Shown: positions 43,384 to 53,755 of the stretch, piece after piece
How the letters are laid out: each line of letters begins with the position of its first letter
How positions within the stretch are numbered: position 1 is the stretch's first letter
Assembly: GCA_016271365.2 (NCBI GenBank)
Contig: CM057456.1
Span: 164,090,501 to 164,154,500, forward strand
From: Neoceratodus forsteri
Taxonomy: Eukaryota > Chordata > Ceratodontiformes > Ceratodontidae
Direction of reading: 5' to 3'
DNA: 64,000 nucleotides
Position numbers and translations under genes: made by a program
The notes under the pieces: generated by a model
The model's database searches: none
What the model saw: the letters and a program-made list of their open reading frames with translations, nothing else
Told to the model about the DNA's origin: nothing

Positions 43384-43705
43384 TAGAGATGTTGCAAAGT
43401 TTTAATTCACAGACAAAGTTGCAAAATTCATCTTCGCTAATAACTTTGTGAATTGCCCACTTCACCACTTGACCACTTCATACTGAGTTTTCCTGGGGGA
43501 ATGGCACTTTTTCAGGTGAAGTCAGGCAAAGTTAAGGTGATGGTAAGGTGAAGTTGCAGCTTTGCCAGTGAATTTGTATAATTTCTGAAAAAATGTCACT
43601 TTGCCTACTAGAAACTTTGCAAAGTTGGCACTTCACACTTCACGAATTTGGCAAACTTCACAAATTATTTTGCAGAGTGAAGTTTGGCAACTTTACACAT
43701 TTCTA
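43384..43705. mobile_element. 322-bp hAT-like MITE with 8-bp target duplication
   Basis: The left end reads TAGAGATGTTGCAAAGTT; the right end inverted reads TAGAAATGTGTAAAGTTG. Flanks are CACATGAG (43,376-43,383) and TCCATGAG (43,706-43,713), 6 of 8 identical. The interior consists of many short inverted motifs such as TTTGCAAAGTT, AACTTTGCAAAG, CACTTCAC and GTGAAG, so it can fold on itself. No coding frame. Confidence 0.7.
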
Positions 43706-43867
43706 TCCATGAGCAAGAAAGGCATCAAACTAAGTAAAATTCAAGTCTGGGACTCAGATCCTAAGGTATCATATTGAATATGATACGCTTTGCTGTAATA
43801 TGCCTACTGGATGTGACTTAAGATTTATGTGACATGACTTTCTATTCTGGACTAGACATTAACATTG

Positions 43868-44405
43868 GTTATAAGTCTAATTAATTATTTATGAGCTAAA
43901 GAAGCTCACTGATTGGCTGCCATGCTAGTTTGAAATCTCTTAGAAATGCCTTGCATGGCAGCTACACCACTGATCACAGTGCTCTACGCTGCCGGCAGCG
44001 GTTACAAATAACAAGAAGAAAATGACCAAGTTATGAAGGTTCCCAACAACAAAACAGTAAGTCTGACCTTACATGTTAAAAATATTGTGCCTCCCTGATC
44101 TTGCACCTCCCTAAAAATGGTGACTTCCAAGTACTGTGATCAGTATGGAAGGACACCACGTGGCAGCCTTTGGTGCTGCGCTGCACGGTGCCACACAGAG
44201 AACTTAAACAGTAAAATAAACTGCTCCCCAAAAGGCTGCTACTGCAATTAGACTTATAATCACAATACTGGCATCAGAACCAGTCATTTCCTGTCAATTA
44301 ATGACCAGCTGGGAGGTAGTGGCCCTCTGCTGTGCCTTGGGCCACCCTTCCCCACAGCTGGTCACTAATCTCCAGAAAATGACCAGCTCTTTGGTCATTA
44401 TTGCT
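43868..44405. repeat. Multi-stem-loop repeat, copy 2
   Basis: The pair TTATAAGTCTAAT (43,869) and ATTAGACTTATAA (44,247) is perfect here. The stem GGCTGCCATGC (43,915) with GCATGGCAGC (43,953), the stem GAGCT/AGCTC (near 43,892-43,907) and the closing GGTCATTATT (near 44,391) are as in copy 1 at 15,528. It is longer than copy 1 because of extra sequence before the last hairpin and in the middle. Confidence 0.75.
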
Positions 44406-44639
44406 TAAATTCTACCTGGAATGGACTCTTTGAAATCAGAATTTTGCCTACATGTTGAGCTTTGGAACATTGTAGAAGAGGAATCATTCACACAGTTTCT
44501 TTTCAGTTTTACTATTCATGAGTTGTGCAAAGCATTTCCAAGTTTTGTGATGGTTAATTTTCTCTGACTGTACGTGTACCATCAACACTTGCCAGGATTG
44601 CCTAAGGGTGATCAAATATATTTGAGGCTGCAGTTGCAT

Positions 44640-45190
44640 TTTTTCTCAGAGAAATGTCTCCATGTCATCTTGAAGATAGGAGCCAGCACCCCATTGGACT
44701 AGCAAGGACAGTAAGATCACTGAGAAGCTGTAAAATATAAGTGTTTAAGACTTTGCACCAAAGAGGGTCCCCTGACCCATTGATCCTCCACCCTTCACTG
44801 TAAGACAGAAGCTATCCCCAAGTTTTATCTAATACCCTAAACCTGGAGTATCTCCACACCAGATGCAAAAGGAGACTTGGGTTGCATACACGAGAACTGA
44901 AGTAGAATCAGGGAAGATTATTGATAAAGAAGAAGAAAAACAATAGCCCAAGAACTGACCCATGGTGTACTCCCAGATTCAGATACACATGGCTAACGTT
45001 GCACCATTTATGATCATCGCTTAACACCCATGTAATAGGTAAAATAGTTGCTTAGCCAGTTAAAAACACTGGGGGGGGGGACAAATGTTGCAGTTTGCTA
45101 AGCAGGAGGATATCAAGACCGACTGAGTGAAAGGCTTCCTTAGTTTAATAGATCAGCACCAAAGAAGTATCCAGTGTCCAGGGCAAAAGC
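44640..45190 (-). pseudogene. Faint LINE RT remnant (L2-like)
   Basis: The minus strand around 45,060-45,165 reads TKEAFHSVGLDILLLSKLQ, comparable to the RT block (D)LSKAFD.VDH..LL.KL. Next are NWLSNYFTYYMGV (usually W...YL..R) and SESGSTPWVSSWA where SGVPQGSVLGP is expected. There are many frame shifts. The domain is too decayed to date or place. Confidence 0.45.
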
Positions 45191-48100
45191 TACATCATAT
45201 CAGAAAAAGCATAGTTATTGAAGAATGATGCAGCTGGAAACTTGACTTCTTTCTTGACAGAATGTTATTTTTGAGGACAAAGCTTATTATTTCTAAATTA
45301 CCTTTTAATGGTCTGTCTGCCCAGTGGCTCACCATGCCTTCCCAGTCTTGCCTATCTACCCCCCTGTTGACTACTGGGCCCCCCGTCACCTTTCTCTTTG
45401 TCTCTGATTTCTTCTTTTTTGCTGCCATGTTACTGCCTTCAGGGCTGATCTTGATACTGTCAATATTATCTATTACATACTATTCTTTTGCAGATCTATT
45501 TTAGAGATTGCTGCATATCAGTTACAGTCCTTTACAGAAATAATTATATGAAATATTTTCATGCTGCCCATATAAAACTACCCATATGATATGCATGCTG
45601 CACACATGATTTAGATGTTAAATTGGAACCGATTGCATGCATGTGGCATCTGTGCAGCAAGCAAGTGTGGAAAGCATGCTTTTTATTTTAAATTGGAACA
45701 GACTTTATGTTCAGTGCCTTTAACCACTAAGTTATACTGCCTGCACACTTATGGTTCACTTGTACTTCAGTAGAAATCTGCATACATCTGCACACATGTA
45801 GCATGCTTGTAGCCACTGTTATACTTTTTAGTTTTCTTGCCCCCCCTCATCTCAGCTGCACAGCTGAACTGTAGCACACATACCAATGGATACACATGTG
45901 GTTCTTCCCACTCCCAATACACACAGTTACCAACACAACTACTTAATTACTTCTGTCTGGCCTGTACGCCTACTATTTTCTCTTCATAGTTTTGTATGCT
46001 TCCACCCAAACAGACTTGAAAGGGCAAACACAAAAGTAGCAATAACGCAACACCCCACCCACATGGCCAGTCCCACCCCCATGCACACACACACTGCAGC
46101 AAGTGTGGCCATGCTGCTACAGACAACCCACCAAGTACAGATATAAGTCGAGACCCTCTTACCTAAGTACTAGGGAGCCAGAGACAGGAGTCTTTAAGAG
46201 ATGATGTCCATGGGTCAGAGTGCTGAAATGAAATGAATGGAGTTATTTTTCATTAAGATTTTATACATTATGATGAGCTGGAGAATAATAAAGGCCACTG
46301 TTCTATTAACAAGGTCCTTGTTAGTCGAACGATGGTCTTCATTAATCTTTAACTCTCAATCAATAATATATAAAACAGTAATAAAAAATACCCAATTCAT
46401 TTCAATGGTGCACACCCCTGCAGTCTCCCTTGCCCTATGTCATAATATGCCTAAGCGAGAGGTTGTGGAGGTCAGCTTCATGGGGGGGGGTGGAGGAGCA
46501 TATGCCTGACTATAGTGGGGCTCCAATAGTCTGTGCATACCATACCACTCAACTGTCCTTGAATGCAAGGGATAGCCCTTGTTTTAGCCCTGAAAACTGC
46601 TCTGCTCCTCATCCATCCCTAGTGGGAAACATACTGCTCACACAGAGGATGTCCTATAAATTTAGACTTTATGGTAGGGACACCTTTTCAGATTTCAGCA
46701 GGGGGGAGCCAACAACCAGTGGAGGCCATGTGCTACTTAGCCCCTAGGTGGCAAGCTCTAGAATGTCTGGAACATCTCTAAAAGGTAAAACTTATTTTTT
46801 GTGACTAAAAAGTGATATTCAAATCAGGAAACATTCAAATGTATAAGATTCATCTGTCTATACCCCGGAGCAGTGCATCAGGTTTGGGCTTAAACTCACC
46901 CAGTTACTAACCATTTTTTTCCCTGGCTGAAGTTCTGAGCCCCAACCCGCAAAAAATAAAAACTTTGTCCCAGTTTCTCTCCCTGACTCCATTCCATTCA
47001 ATACCCATCCCATATGGGTCGTGAAGCTGGCCAAAGGTGCAGAAACATAAAAAACACATCAATATTTCAGTCCTTCCTCCTTCCCCACTCCCCCTGTAAA
47101 AAACATCATTTACTTTTACCTACTCAGACATCTGTCCAAAACCTGAAGCCTGGCCCAATGTGCCACTAGCCAAGTTTTCAGTTCACTCTTCCTCCATCGT
47201 TCTGCCAGAAGCTGGATGCTAGAACTGATCATCCCAGGTCCCCAATCTGGTCTGCAACCAAGTCACCTCACCAGCCAAACCCACCCAACCTGTGTTGCTT
47301 GCTTCTTGCTTGGCTGCTGCCTCACTGCACTGATCAAGGCATATGAAGGCCACCCACACCACTGTCACTGCTGCTGCTGCTAGGCCTAGCTTGCTGCCAA
47401 GGGGCCTGTGCTATTTTTTTGAGAGGCAAGCCTAGCAGAGCAAGTAGGTAGCCTAGCCTAGTCTCGAGTTAGCTTCTAGCTCACCCTCTTCCCCTTCAGC
47501 CACCAGGGGAGATGGAGACTGAATAAGAGTAGACCAACAAAAATATGCCACCACAACACTGCTATTGAGATTTCAGTGCTCATGAAACTCCTCCAAGCTG
47601 TAGTGTGCAGCCTGTCTACTCTGTGGTGGAAAAGACAGTGTCATACCCACAGGACTCGTGCTCTTGCTTGATTGGAGCTCCTCCACATCATGTGTGATGA
47701 TGCTGCTGCTAATAGGTGGAGAAAGTGGACAACACAATAGAGACACAGTTGAGCCAGGAGTGCACCTGCAGCATGAGCACAAACAGGTCGGGGGGCACTT
47801 ATTGTGCAAAAGAGTAAATCCAAATTTAATGCCATTATTGCCACACTAAAAGAACAACCTAGGTGTAAAGGTGGGAAGGGGGCAATTTCCTCCCTCTGAC
47901 CTATATAAATGACACCCCTGTTTGTGGTAGAAATTTATTCTCCAGTGCTATCGGTACAAGTAAATACAATAGTTTCCACTGTGTTCTGAGGTACTGTATG
48001 TCCATGTTTCAGGATGTGTCCTGATAATCATGAGGGTTAGTGTCCCTCATTATCCCTCATTTTGAGTGTCCATGTCCCTCATTTCAGTGACAAAATGTGA

Positions 48101-48530
48101 GGTATGGTGCATGCTTTCAAGACCCTGCTCAACACAAAGAGTGCTGAGCATGGCCATAGTGTATATGATCAATATAGAATGACAAAGGGAAAGTAAGTGA
48201 GCCAAAACAGCCACGGAGAAACACATTTGTAGCACTAAGGGGATTTGCATGGCCCCAAAAAAAAAGGTCAGGCTTCACAACACAGAGGCCCTTCTTCGCA
48301 CATCTGGAATAGGGGATGTTGGCTGACTACAATATATCCTAGGCATTTAATGCATTAAGCAAACAATACTTTACAAATTAATGGAAATTTAATGACAACA
48401 ATCAAAAGCTATTAAACAACTTCCAAAAGAATCAGAATTAATGAGTTTAACTAATTTTAATGGGAAATCAAAGACAGATTTATTTTTATGACTCATACGA
48501 GAAATGGAAACTGATGTTTTTTTTTACAAG
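45191..48530. other. No gene recognised
   Basis: 3.3 kb with accidental frames only. At about 45,690-45,760 (minus) AACTTAGTGGTTAAAGGCAC is an A-box-like string that could be a SINE head. GTGTCCCTCAT is repeated loosely at 48,040-48,085. Nothing else is supported. Confidence 0.35.
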
Positions 48531-48534
48531 AGAT

Positions 48535-48755
48535 TTGCATCAGTTGAGTTGCTGCACACATAGCAAGTGTGCAACATGCGAACCTAATGTGACTTTTAAA
48601 AAATGTTCACACCAGCTTAACTGCTGCACTCATGTCAAGCATGCAACACGCAAACATGATGTGATTTTTAGACGTTCGCAGCAGCTTACTTGCTACACAC
48701 ATGTCAAGCTAGTAACATATGAACCTGATTTGCTTTTTAGACCTGGTTCGCTTAG
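48535..48755. repeat. Minisatellite, 3 units of ~70 bp, staying in frame
   Basis: GCTGCACACA, GCTGCACTCA and GCTACACACA start at 48,551, 48,623 and 48,692, so periods are 72 and 69 bases. Because both are multiples of three, one plus frame (48,460-48,774) stays open and shows a repeat of about 23 residues (HQLSCCTHSKCAT, HQLNCCTHVKHAT, QQLTCYTHVKLVT). I take this frame as a by-product of the repeat. Confidence 0.85.
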
Positions 48756-49088
48756 GTTCACTTTGTATATGTGAACCAAATGCAAACATTGCACAATTAA
48801 GCATGTGGCATGCATTCTGCATGTACACAGCACACTTCTATTTCTGTAAGGGGTTTTACTGCAGATTATTGGTTCATACTGACTGTTATTTATTGTTATA
48901 ATTATTTCCTATCCACCCTTTCATATCCACCCTTCTGACCTGGATGCACCTGGAAACAAGACATTTATGCTCGATTTGCCTTTCTGGCCAAGACTTTTAA
49001 ATATATTAAAATTACATCAGTAAAAGATAAATACTAAATCTGCACATGGACCTTGGGAGACACTAACATCAAGTAGTTGGGGCACAGT
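48756..49088. other. No gene recognised
   Basis: AT-rich spacer between the minisatellite and the CR1 fragment. Confidence 0.35.
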
Positions 49089-49556
49089 GCTGTACATAGA
49101 AACATAGAATTTGTCTGCAGAAAAGGACCTTTTGGCCCACCAAGTCTGCCCAGATATTCACTGCCTAAACTGTCCCAGCAGACCCTATCTGGTCTCCAGA
49201 GACTCTCACTTACTCCTTCCTGTTTTCTAAAATACCTTTGTGTTTATTGCATGCATGCATGCTAGAAGACCATCAATGTGTTTGCCTCCACCACTTCCAC
49301 TGGCAGTCAGTTCCAGGCATCTAACACCCTGTTAGTGATAAAATACCTCCTCACATCTCTTTTCAACCTCCCCAGCTTCATCGCATGTCCTCTTGCCCTT
49401 TCTTATTTGAAAGGGACTCCCCTACTGCACCTTGTTCACCCCTGTGAGGTACTTGTAGGTCTGTTCATGTCACATGTCTCTCTTCTCTCTTTTATCTTCC
49501 AGGTTGTACATGTTGTGATCCATTAATTTCTCCTCATAAGGCTTCTTGCGCAATGT
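49089..49556 (-). mobile_element. CR1 3'-end fragment
   Basis: It starts at the CR1 terminus ACATAGAAACATAGAATTTG (49,096), the same form as at 8,374. On minus the sequence is the CR1 ORF2 C-terminus and 3' end. It lies back to back with a plus-strand CR1. Confidence 0.72.
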
Positions 49557-49739
49557 AACCCCAGGGTTCTGAAAGAACTAGTGGATGTCCTGGCTGCTCC
49601 AATGCTGGATCCATTTAATTCCTCCCTCCAATCAGGATGTGTTCCTCTCGACTGGAGGATGGTGCATGTTATGCCACTCCACAAGAGCGGACCTCGGAAA
49701 GAACTGGGGAACTACTGACTGGTCAGCCTGACATTCATA

Positions 49740-50731
49740 GTGGGGAAAATGATGGAGGCCATCTTAAAAGAAAGGATGGTGGAGTTCCTGGAGGCAAATG
49801 GTCTTCATGATGGAAATCAACATAGGTTCATCCTGGGGAGATCATGTCAAACCAATCTAATTGATTTCTTTCACTGGGTGATGAGATCCCTGGATGGGAG
49901 AAAGCCAGTTGATGTCCTATATCTGGACTTCAGCAAGGCTTTCAATTTGGTCCCGCATGGTAGGCTGATATGGACATTGAGGAATCTGGGAGTGGGAGAA
50001 AAAATGGGTGGGTGGGTTGCAAATTGGCTTAGCAACAGGCAGCAGAGGGTGGTGGTAAGGGGTGAGGCCTCGTCTCACAGAATGATCATCAGTGGGGTCC
50101 CATAGGGTTCGTGTTGGGCCACACCTTTTCAATGAATTCATTGCGGACATTGGGGAGAGAGTTAGGAACAGAATGAGCCTGTTCGCTGATGATTTCAAAA
50201 TGGGAGCAGAGGTGGACAGTGAAGAAGGATGGAGAGCACTCCAGGAAGACTCAGAGAGGCTTGAAAATTGGACACACACATGGCAGCTAAGGTTTAATGC
50301 TCAAAAGTATAGCATTCTGCATCAAGGAGTTAGGAACCCGGGGTACAGCTACCACTTGTGGGGAGAACTGCTGACTGTCTCCAAGATGGAAAAAAGATCT
50401 GGGGGTTATAATTGACACCAAATTGAACAACTCAGAGCAGTACAGGAGGGCAGCAGCAAAAACAAACTAAATGCTTGGGTGTATTGCTAAGAGGATAACA
50501 TCCAGAAGAAGGGAGGTAATATTCCCTCTGTATAATTCATTGGTGAGGCCATATCTGGAATATTGTGTGCAGTTCTGGTGCCCTCGCCTAAAGAGAGACA
50601 TCACTCCGCTGGAAACAGTTCAGAGAAAAGCGACAAAGATGATCAGTGGTCTGAGGGAAATGCCCTATGAGCACAGAGTTAGTGAGCTGAACATGTACCC
50701 CCTGGAGGACAGAAGGGACGGGGAGATATAA
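49740..50731 (+). pseudogene. CR1 RT and thumb
   Basis: Frame 49,740-50,105 has MGKMMEAILKERMVEFLEA, GRSCQTNLIDFFHWVM, VDVLYLDFSKAFNLVPHGR and GWVANWLSNRQQRVV, then SGVP-stop. Frame 50,092-50,415 continues with FNEFIADIGERVRNRMSLF and ADDFKMGAEVD, so FADD is intact. Frame 50,471-50,731 has ITSRRREVIFPLYNSLVRP, LKRDITPLETVQRKATKM and HRVSELNMYPLEDRRD. Shifts at 50,100, 50,415-50,470 and after 50,730 break it. Confidence 0.85.
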
Positions 50732-50783
50732 TAGAGGCCTTCAGATATTTGAAAGGGATAAACAGGGTAAAAACAGAAGGTCT

Positions 50784-51398
50784 TGGGCCAGCCCGGTGGT
50801 GCTGAGGGTTGAGGCACTGGACGCCACACCTCATGCCATGCCGGAGTTTGGGAGCGAGCTCGGGTGCTGGGGTTCGGCAGGGGAGGGATCAGATCGAGCA
50901 CCCGGCTGGCTGCTCTCCTGTACTGGGGGGAGGGCTTGCATTCATCCAGAGCTCTGGCGACACCTGGTGGAGACCAGGGTGTAGCAGAAGCACAGGCAAG
51001 CATGTTACAGCGTGCCCAACGCAGGCAGGGTTGCCGTGCACCAAGCATCAGGAGGTGCACACGCATGGGAAGGTGGTGAAGAAAACAGAAAAACCCGGCA
51101 AGTGGGGATAGGCGATGACACATCTCCTCCATGCCAAGCACCGGATCTGACTGGGGCCGTCCCTCATTGCTCCTCGGCCCGCTCCCTCCCATGCCAGAGT
51201 CTGCCTTTCAAGGAGCCCAAGTAAGTGGTCGGGCTACCTTCCCTGGGCGGGTTAAACCGGGGGTGCTGGCAGCGGGCTGGGTGGAGAGAGAAGGGGCATA
51301 GACTTGCAGCAGATCTCAGGCAGGCAGGTACAGGGAGAGGATGCCTGAGAGAGGTTCCCCTTGCCGTGACAGGAGGAAATAAAGTTGAAAAAAAAAAT
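50784..51398 (+). mobile_element. tRNA-derived SINE, copy 5 of the ~550-bp family
   Basis: The plus strand begins TGGGCCAGCCCGGTGGTGCT, GAGGCACTGGACGCC and has GCTGGGGTTCGGCAGG in the B-box place. The core GAGCACCC...GGCTGCTCTCC and GGGGGGAGGG are shared with other copies. It ends GTTGAAAAAAAAAATGG. The flanks are AGAAGGTCT (50,775-50,783) and GGAAGATCT (51,399-51,407), 7 of 9 identical. CR1 frames resume at KKNGRSAHTEGVGDYESPL. Confidence 0.78.
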
Positions 51399-51760
51399 GG
51401 AAGATCTGCTCATACTGAAGGGGTAGGGGACTATGAGAGCCCATTGTCTAAAACTAGTGGGGGAAGCTACAGAGGGGACGTGAAGAAACATTAATTCACA
51501 GAGAAGGTGTTGGCACCCTAGAATACTTTTTCAGAGGAGCTGATAAAGCTGGAAACTGTAGAAGGGTTCAAGAAGGGATGGGACAGGTACAGGGGCATGG
51601 TTCAGGGTGGTAGTAAGGTCAACAGCAGGGGAGTTCTGGGTGATGAGAGTGGGAATAATGGGTCAAAAAGGGAGGTGGAGCAGCAGCTGCAGTAACTAAA
51701 CAGTGAGCTGCATCTCGTGCAGACATAATAGACCATTAGGCCTAATCTGCTGGCAACTGT
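51399..51760 (+). pseudogene. CR1 ORF2 C-terminus after the SINE
   Basis: It continues with KTSGGSYRGDVKKH, then NTFSEELIKLETVEGFKKGW and DRYRGMVQGGSKVNSRGVLG. These match the CR1 C-terminal block FxxR..xxWxxLP..VV. A stop occurs after the KKH at 51,494. Confidence 0.7.
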
Positions 51761-51778
51761 ATGTATGTATGTATGTAT
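51759..51778. repeat. (ATGT)n tail of CR1
   Basis: Four to five ATGT/GTAT units form the 3' terminus of the CR1. Confidence 0.85.
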
Positions 51779-51905
51779 ATAAGTCTGGAGACATAGGTTT
51801 GCAATTCCACAACTGCCTCTTACTTACTGTGTGACCCTTTGCAAGTCAGTTAATCTGCCTGTGCATAATTCTGTTTCTTTCTTTGTACCTAATCCCGTGA
51901 CCTTT
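51779..51905 (+). mobile_element. MIR-like SINE fragment
   Basis: AGGTTTGCAATTCCAC (degraded B box) is followed by TACTGTGTGACCCTTTGCAA and GTCAGTTAATCTGCCTGTGC, the MIR-type CORE. The tRNA head is only partly seen. It is inserted right at the CR1 3' tail. Confidence 0.68.
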
Positions 51906-51923
51906 CCTTTCCTTTCCTTTCCC
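51899..51923. repeat. (CCTTT)n microsatellite
   Basis: About five CCTTT units. Confidence 0.9.
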
Positions 51924-52016
51924 TCTCTGTGCATGCCTAATGTCTGCTGCCAACGTCTTCAAGCATTGTGCAACACTTTGGTATACAATGTGTTACATAG
52001 GTGTTGTATATAGAGG

Positions 52017-52172
52017 ATAATGTATGGTCCTCTATCGGTAACCGGTCAGTTAACCATTGAGAGGTCACCAGGGCGACCGTGTAAACGCCGAGTGAAGCTC
52101 GAGGTTTCGTTGCCATGGCAACCTCGAGACAGTTAACAGTAACTGGTTGCTGATAGAAGGACCATACATTAT
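52017..52172. mobile_element. 156-bp hairpin MITE
   Basis: ATAATGTATGGTCCTCTATC at 52,017 is matched inverted by GATAGAAGGACCATACATTA at 52,152. The stem continues with GGTAACCGGTCAGTTAAC against GTTAACAGTAACTGGTTGC. The centre has CTCGAGG...TTGCCATGGCAACCTCGAG. The likely target duplication is TA. No coding frame. Confidence 0.82.
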
Positions 52173-52178
52173 TTTTTT

Positions 52179-52458
52179 ATAGTGTATGGTCCCAAGAAAA
52201 AAGGAAAACAGCCCCTTACTTTTGAAAATATAGTCACCGCCATGGCCGTTCAGTCTTTCCCTTGCCGCTGCAAGCATCCATCGGTTCCCGAGTGAAAAAA
52301 GGCTTGCACATGCACAAACCAATACCTGTTGTTAACCTTTCAATGTGACTTAGCATTGATAGGTTAACAACATTTCTACATCACAAAGATGGTATAACAA
52401 CCTTAGAAAATGATGTTTTCCTAAGGTTAACAGCGCTCTACCATACATTATAAAAGTT
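52179..52458. mobile_element. 280-bp element with the same ends, abutting the hairpin MITE
   Basis: The left end ATAGTGTATGGTCCCAAG and the right end, inverted TATAATGTATGGTAGAG, match each other and the ends of the neighbour. Internal GTTAACC motifs recur (TTGTTAACCTTTC at 52,331; GGTTAACAGCGC at 52,423). The two elements seem to be a tandem pair or one nested at the terminus of the other. Confidence 0.7.
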
Positions 52459-52760
52459 TAGTCCTGCCTTCCTTCATTTTCTAATATTTTGTTGAGGACA
52501 TGCAAAACAGAGATAGGTTTTTTTAGTTGTTAGGGTTGCTATCACATGAACCATGCAATAGGGTCACTAACACATTCTTCCAGGGGGACAGCATGTGACC
52601 AAATTAATATGACCAAAAATCATATTAAACCATTCTTTAAGTTCTTTCTGTAAATAGGTTAAATGATGTTTCAGAAGGTTATGCAATATTCTGTATCATA
52701 CAATGGGGGTGAAACAAAAATGTACAGATTACAGAAATATTTACATGCAAGTAGGACCTG
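52459..52760. other. No gene recognised
   Basis: AT-rich spacer. Nothing identified. Confidence 0.35.
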
Positions 52761-52762
52761 GA

Positions 52763-52787
52763 GTGATGATAAATTGTTTATCATCAC
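52763..52787. repeat. Perfect 25-bp palindrome with TTG loop
   Basis: GTGATGATAAA, TTG, TTTATCATCAC: both 11-base arms match exactly. TTTATCATCACTTG is repeated at 52,808 and 53,028. Confidence 0.95.
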
Positions 52788-53004
52788 TAGAGGTGGGTCA
52801 TCATCATTTATCATCACTTGAAGTTGATCTCAAATGTGCTTATAACCAATGAGAGAGCAACTTGAACAATGCCTGATGACATCACAATGGCCTCTGTTGC
52901 ACTCAAAACAGAACAGTGAAATCAAACAGAAACAGTTTATTCTTTATTAAAAGAACTAATCTGAAAACTTTACAATTTAAAATACATTGTATAAATTGGA
53001 ACAG

Positions 53005-53140
53005 AATGACCAGACACGGAAAATGATGTTTATCATCACTTGTGAGGGAGCAGGGCATTCATAACTCATTTGTGGCTTTGCCACTCATGAGTCACGGTCT
53101 TGCACCTCACTCATGATGAAAAAAGGCATATTCTGAGTCT
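53005..53140. repeat. Hairpin (MITE-like) repeat with gene-like centre
   Basis: GATGTTTATCATCACTTGTG near 53,023 pairs loosely with CACTCATGATGAAAAAAGGC near 53,106. The centre is CTCATTTGTGGCTTTGCCAC and TCATGAGTCACGG, like the centre of the hairpin at 59,168. Confidence 0.6.
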
Positions 53141-53324
53141 AGCCAGTGTGTATCCCAGATTTAAAAAAAAAATGGCTAAATGAAACCAAGTCCTGTGATT
53201 GGTCAGATGTGATCACATGGCCATGCATTATTCCAGCATAACAGCACAGGTTAGAACACTTAACTTTTTGAACCTCATTACTCAGTTTTTAAAATGAAAA
53301 TCTGAGGAAGAATTTTATAATTGC

Positions 53325-53445
53325 AATAAGGAACTCCAGGCTGTGTGTAACTATGGCATAATGTCACTCCTCAGGTGCAAAGACACTCGGTATTGCCTTG
53401 TGCCTCTCAACCTGAAGTGTGTTGTTATCCCACATTATAAAAAGG
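53325..53445. repeat. Hairpin (MITE-like) repeat, degraded
   Basis: It starts GCAATAAGGAACTCCAGG. CTCCTCAGGTGCAAAG and the side AACCTGAAGTGTG are weakly complementary, and GCACTC-type centre sequence is present. The family link to the hairpins at 38.6 and 53.6 kb is by start motif. Confidence 0.45.
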
Positions 53446-53584
53446 GTCTGAGAAATGGAGCTTTCTGATTGGCTGCAAACATTCTAACAGCCTTATGTTA
53501 ATCTTTTATTAACATACATGTAGAAGCTTAATCATATGCTGAACAAGGTTTAACACTGTTTAAAAACATGTTTTATTATAATAG

Positions 53585-53712
53585 CAATAAGGCACTCCCA
53601 GGGATTATGTTAATGGTCAGTTAATCACCCTCTAGGAGCATGTGTGGCACTCGGCTCCACCTCGTGCCACAGTACACCCTAGAAGGTGATTAACGATAAT
53701 AACATAACCTAG
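53585..53712. repeat. Hairpin (MITE-like) repeat
   Basis: GTTAATCACC (53,620) pairs with GGTGATTAAC (53,685), extended by CTCTAGG/CCTAGAA and TTATGTTA/TAACATAA. The apex is GGCACTCGGCTCCACCTCGTGCC-type palindrome (53,646-53,668). Start motif GCAATAAGGCACTCCCAGG. Confidence 0.8.
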
Positions 53713-53755
53713 TCATCTGTATTGCTTAAATAACCTACACCCAGCCTTTGCATAA

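Larger units (their letters stand above)
49557..51778 (+). mobile_element. CR1 LINE with a SINE inserted, ~1.6 kb without it
   Basis: It starts in the RT N-terminus (VLKELVDVLAAPMLDPFN-like reading near 49,567) and ends near CTGCTGGCAACTGTATGTAT, with a (ATGT)n tail. The same terminus form is in the CR1 at 17.9-20.1 kb. A SINE of 615 bases sits at 50,784-51,398. Confidence 0.85.

Noticed and set aside
43480..43710. Many short GTGAAGTT/AACTTCAC motifs read as a regulatory cluster
   Set aside because: They lie inside a TIR element and are explained by its self-complementary make-up.
50665..51192. 175-codon minus-strand frame
   Set aside because: It crosses the CR1/SINE junction and is antisense to both.
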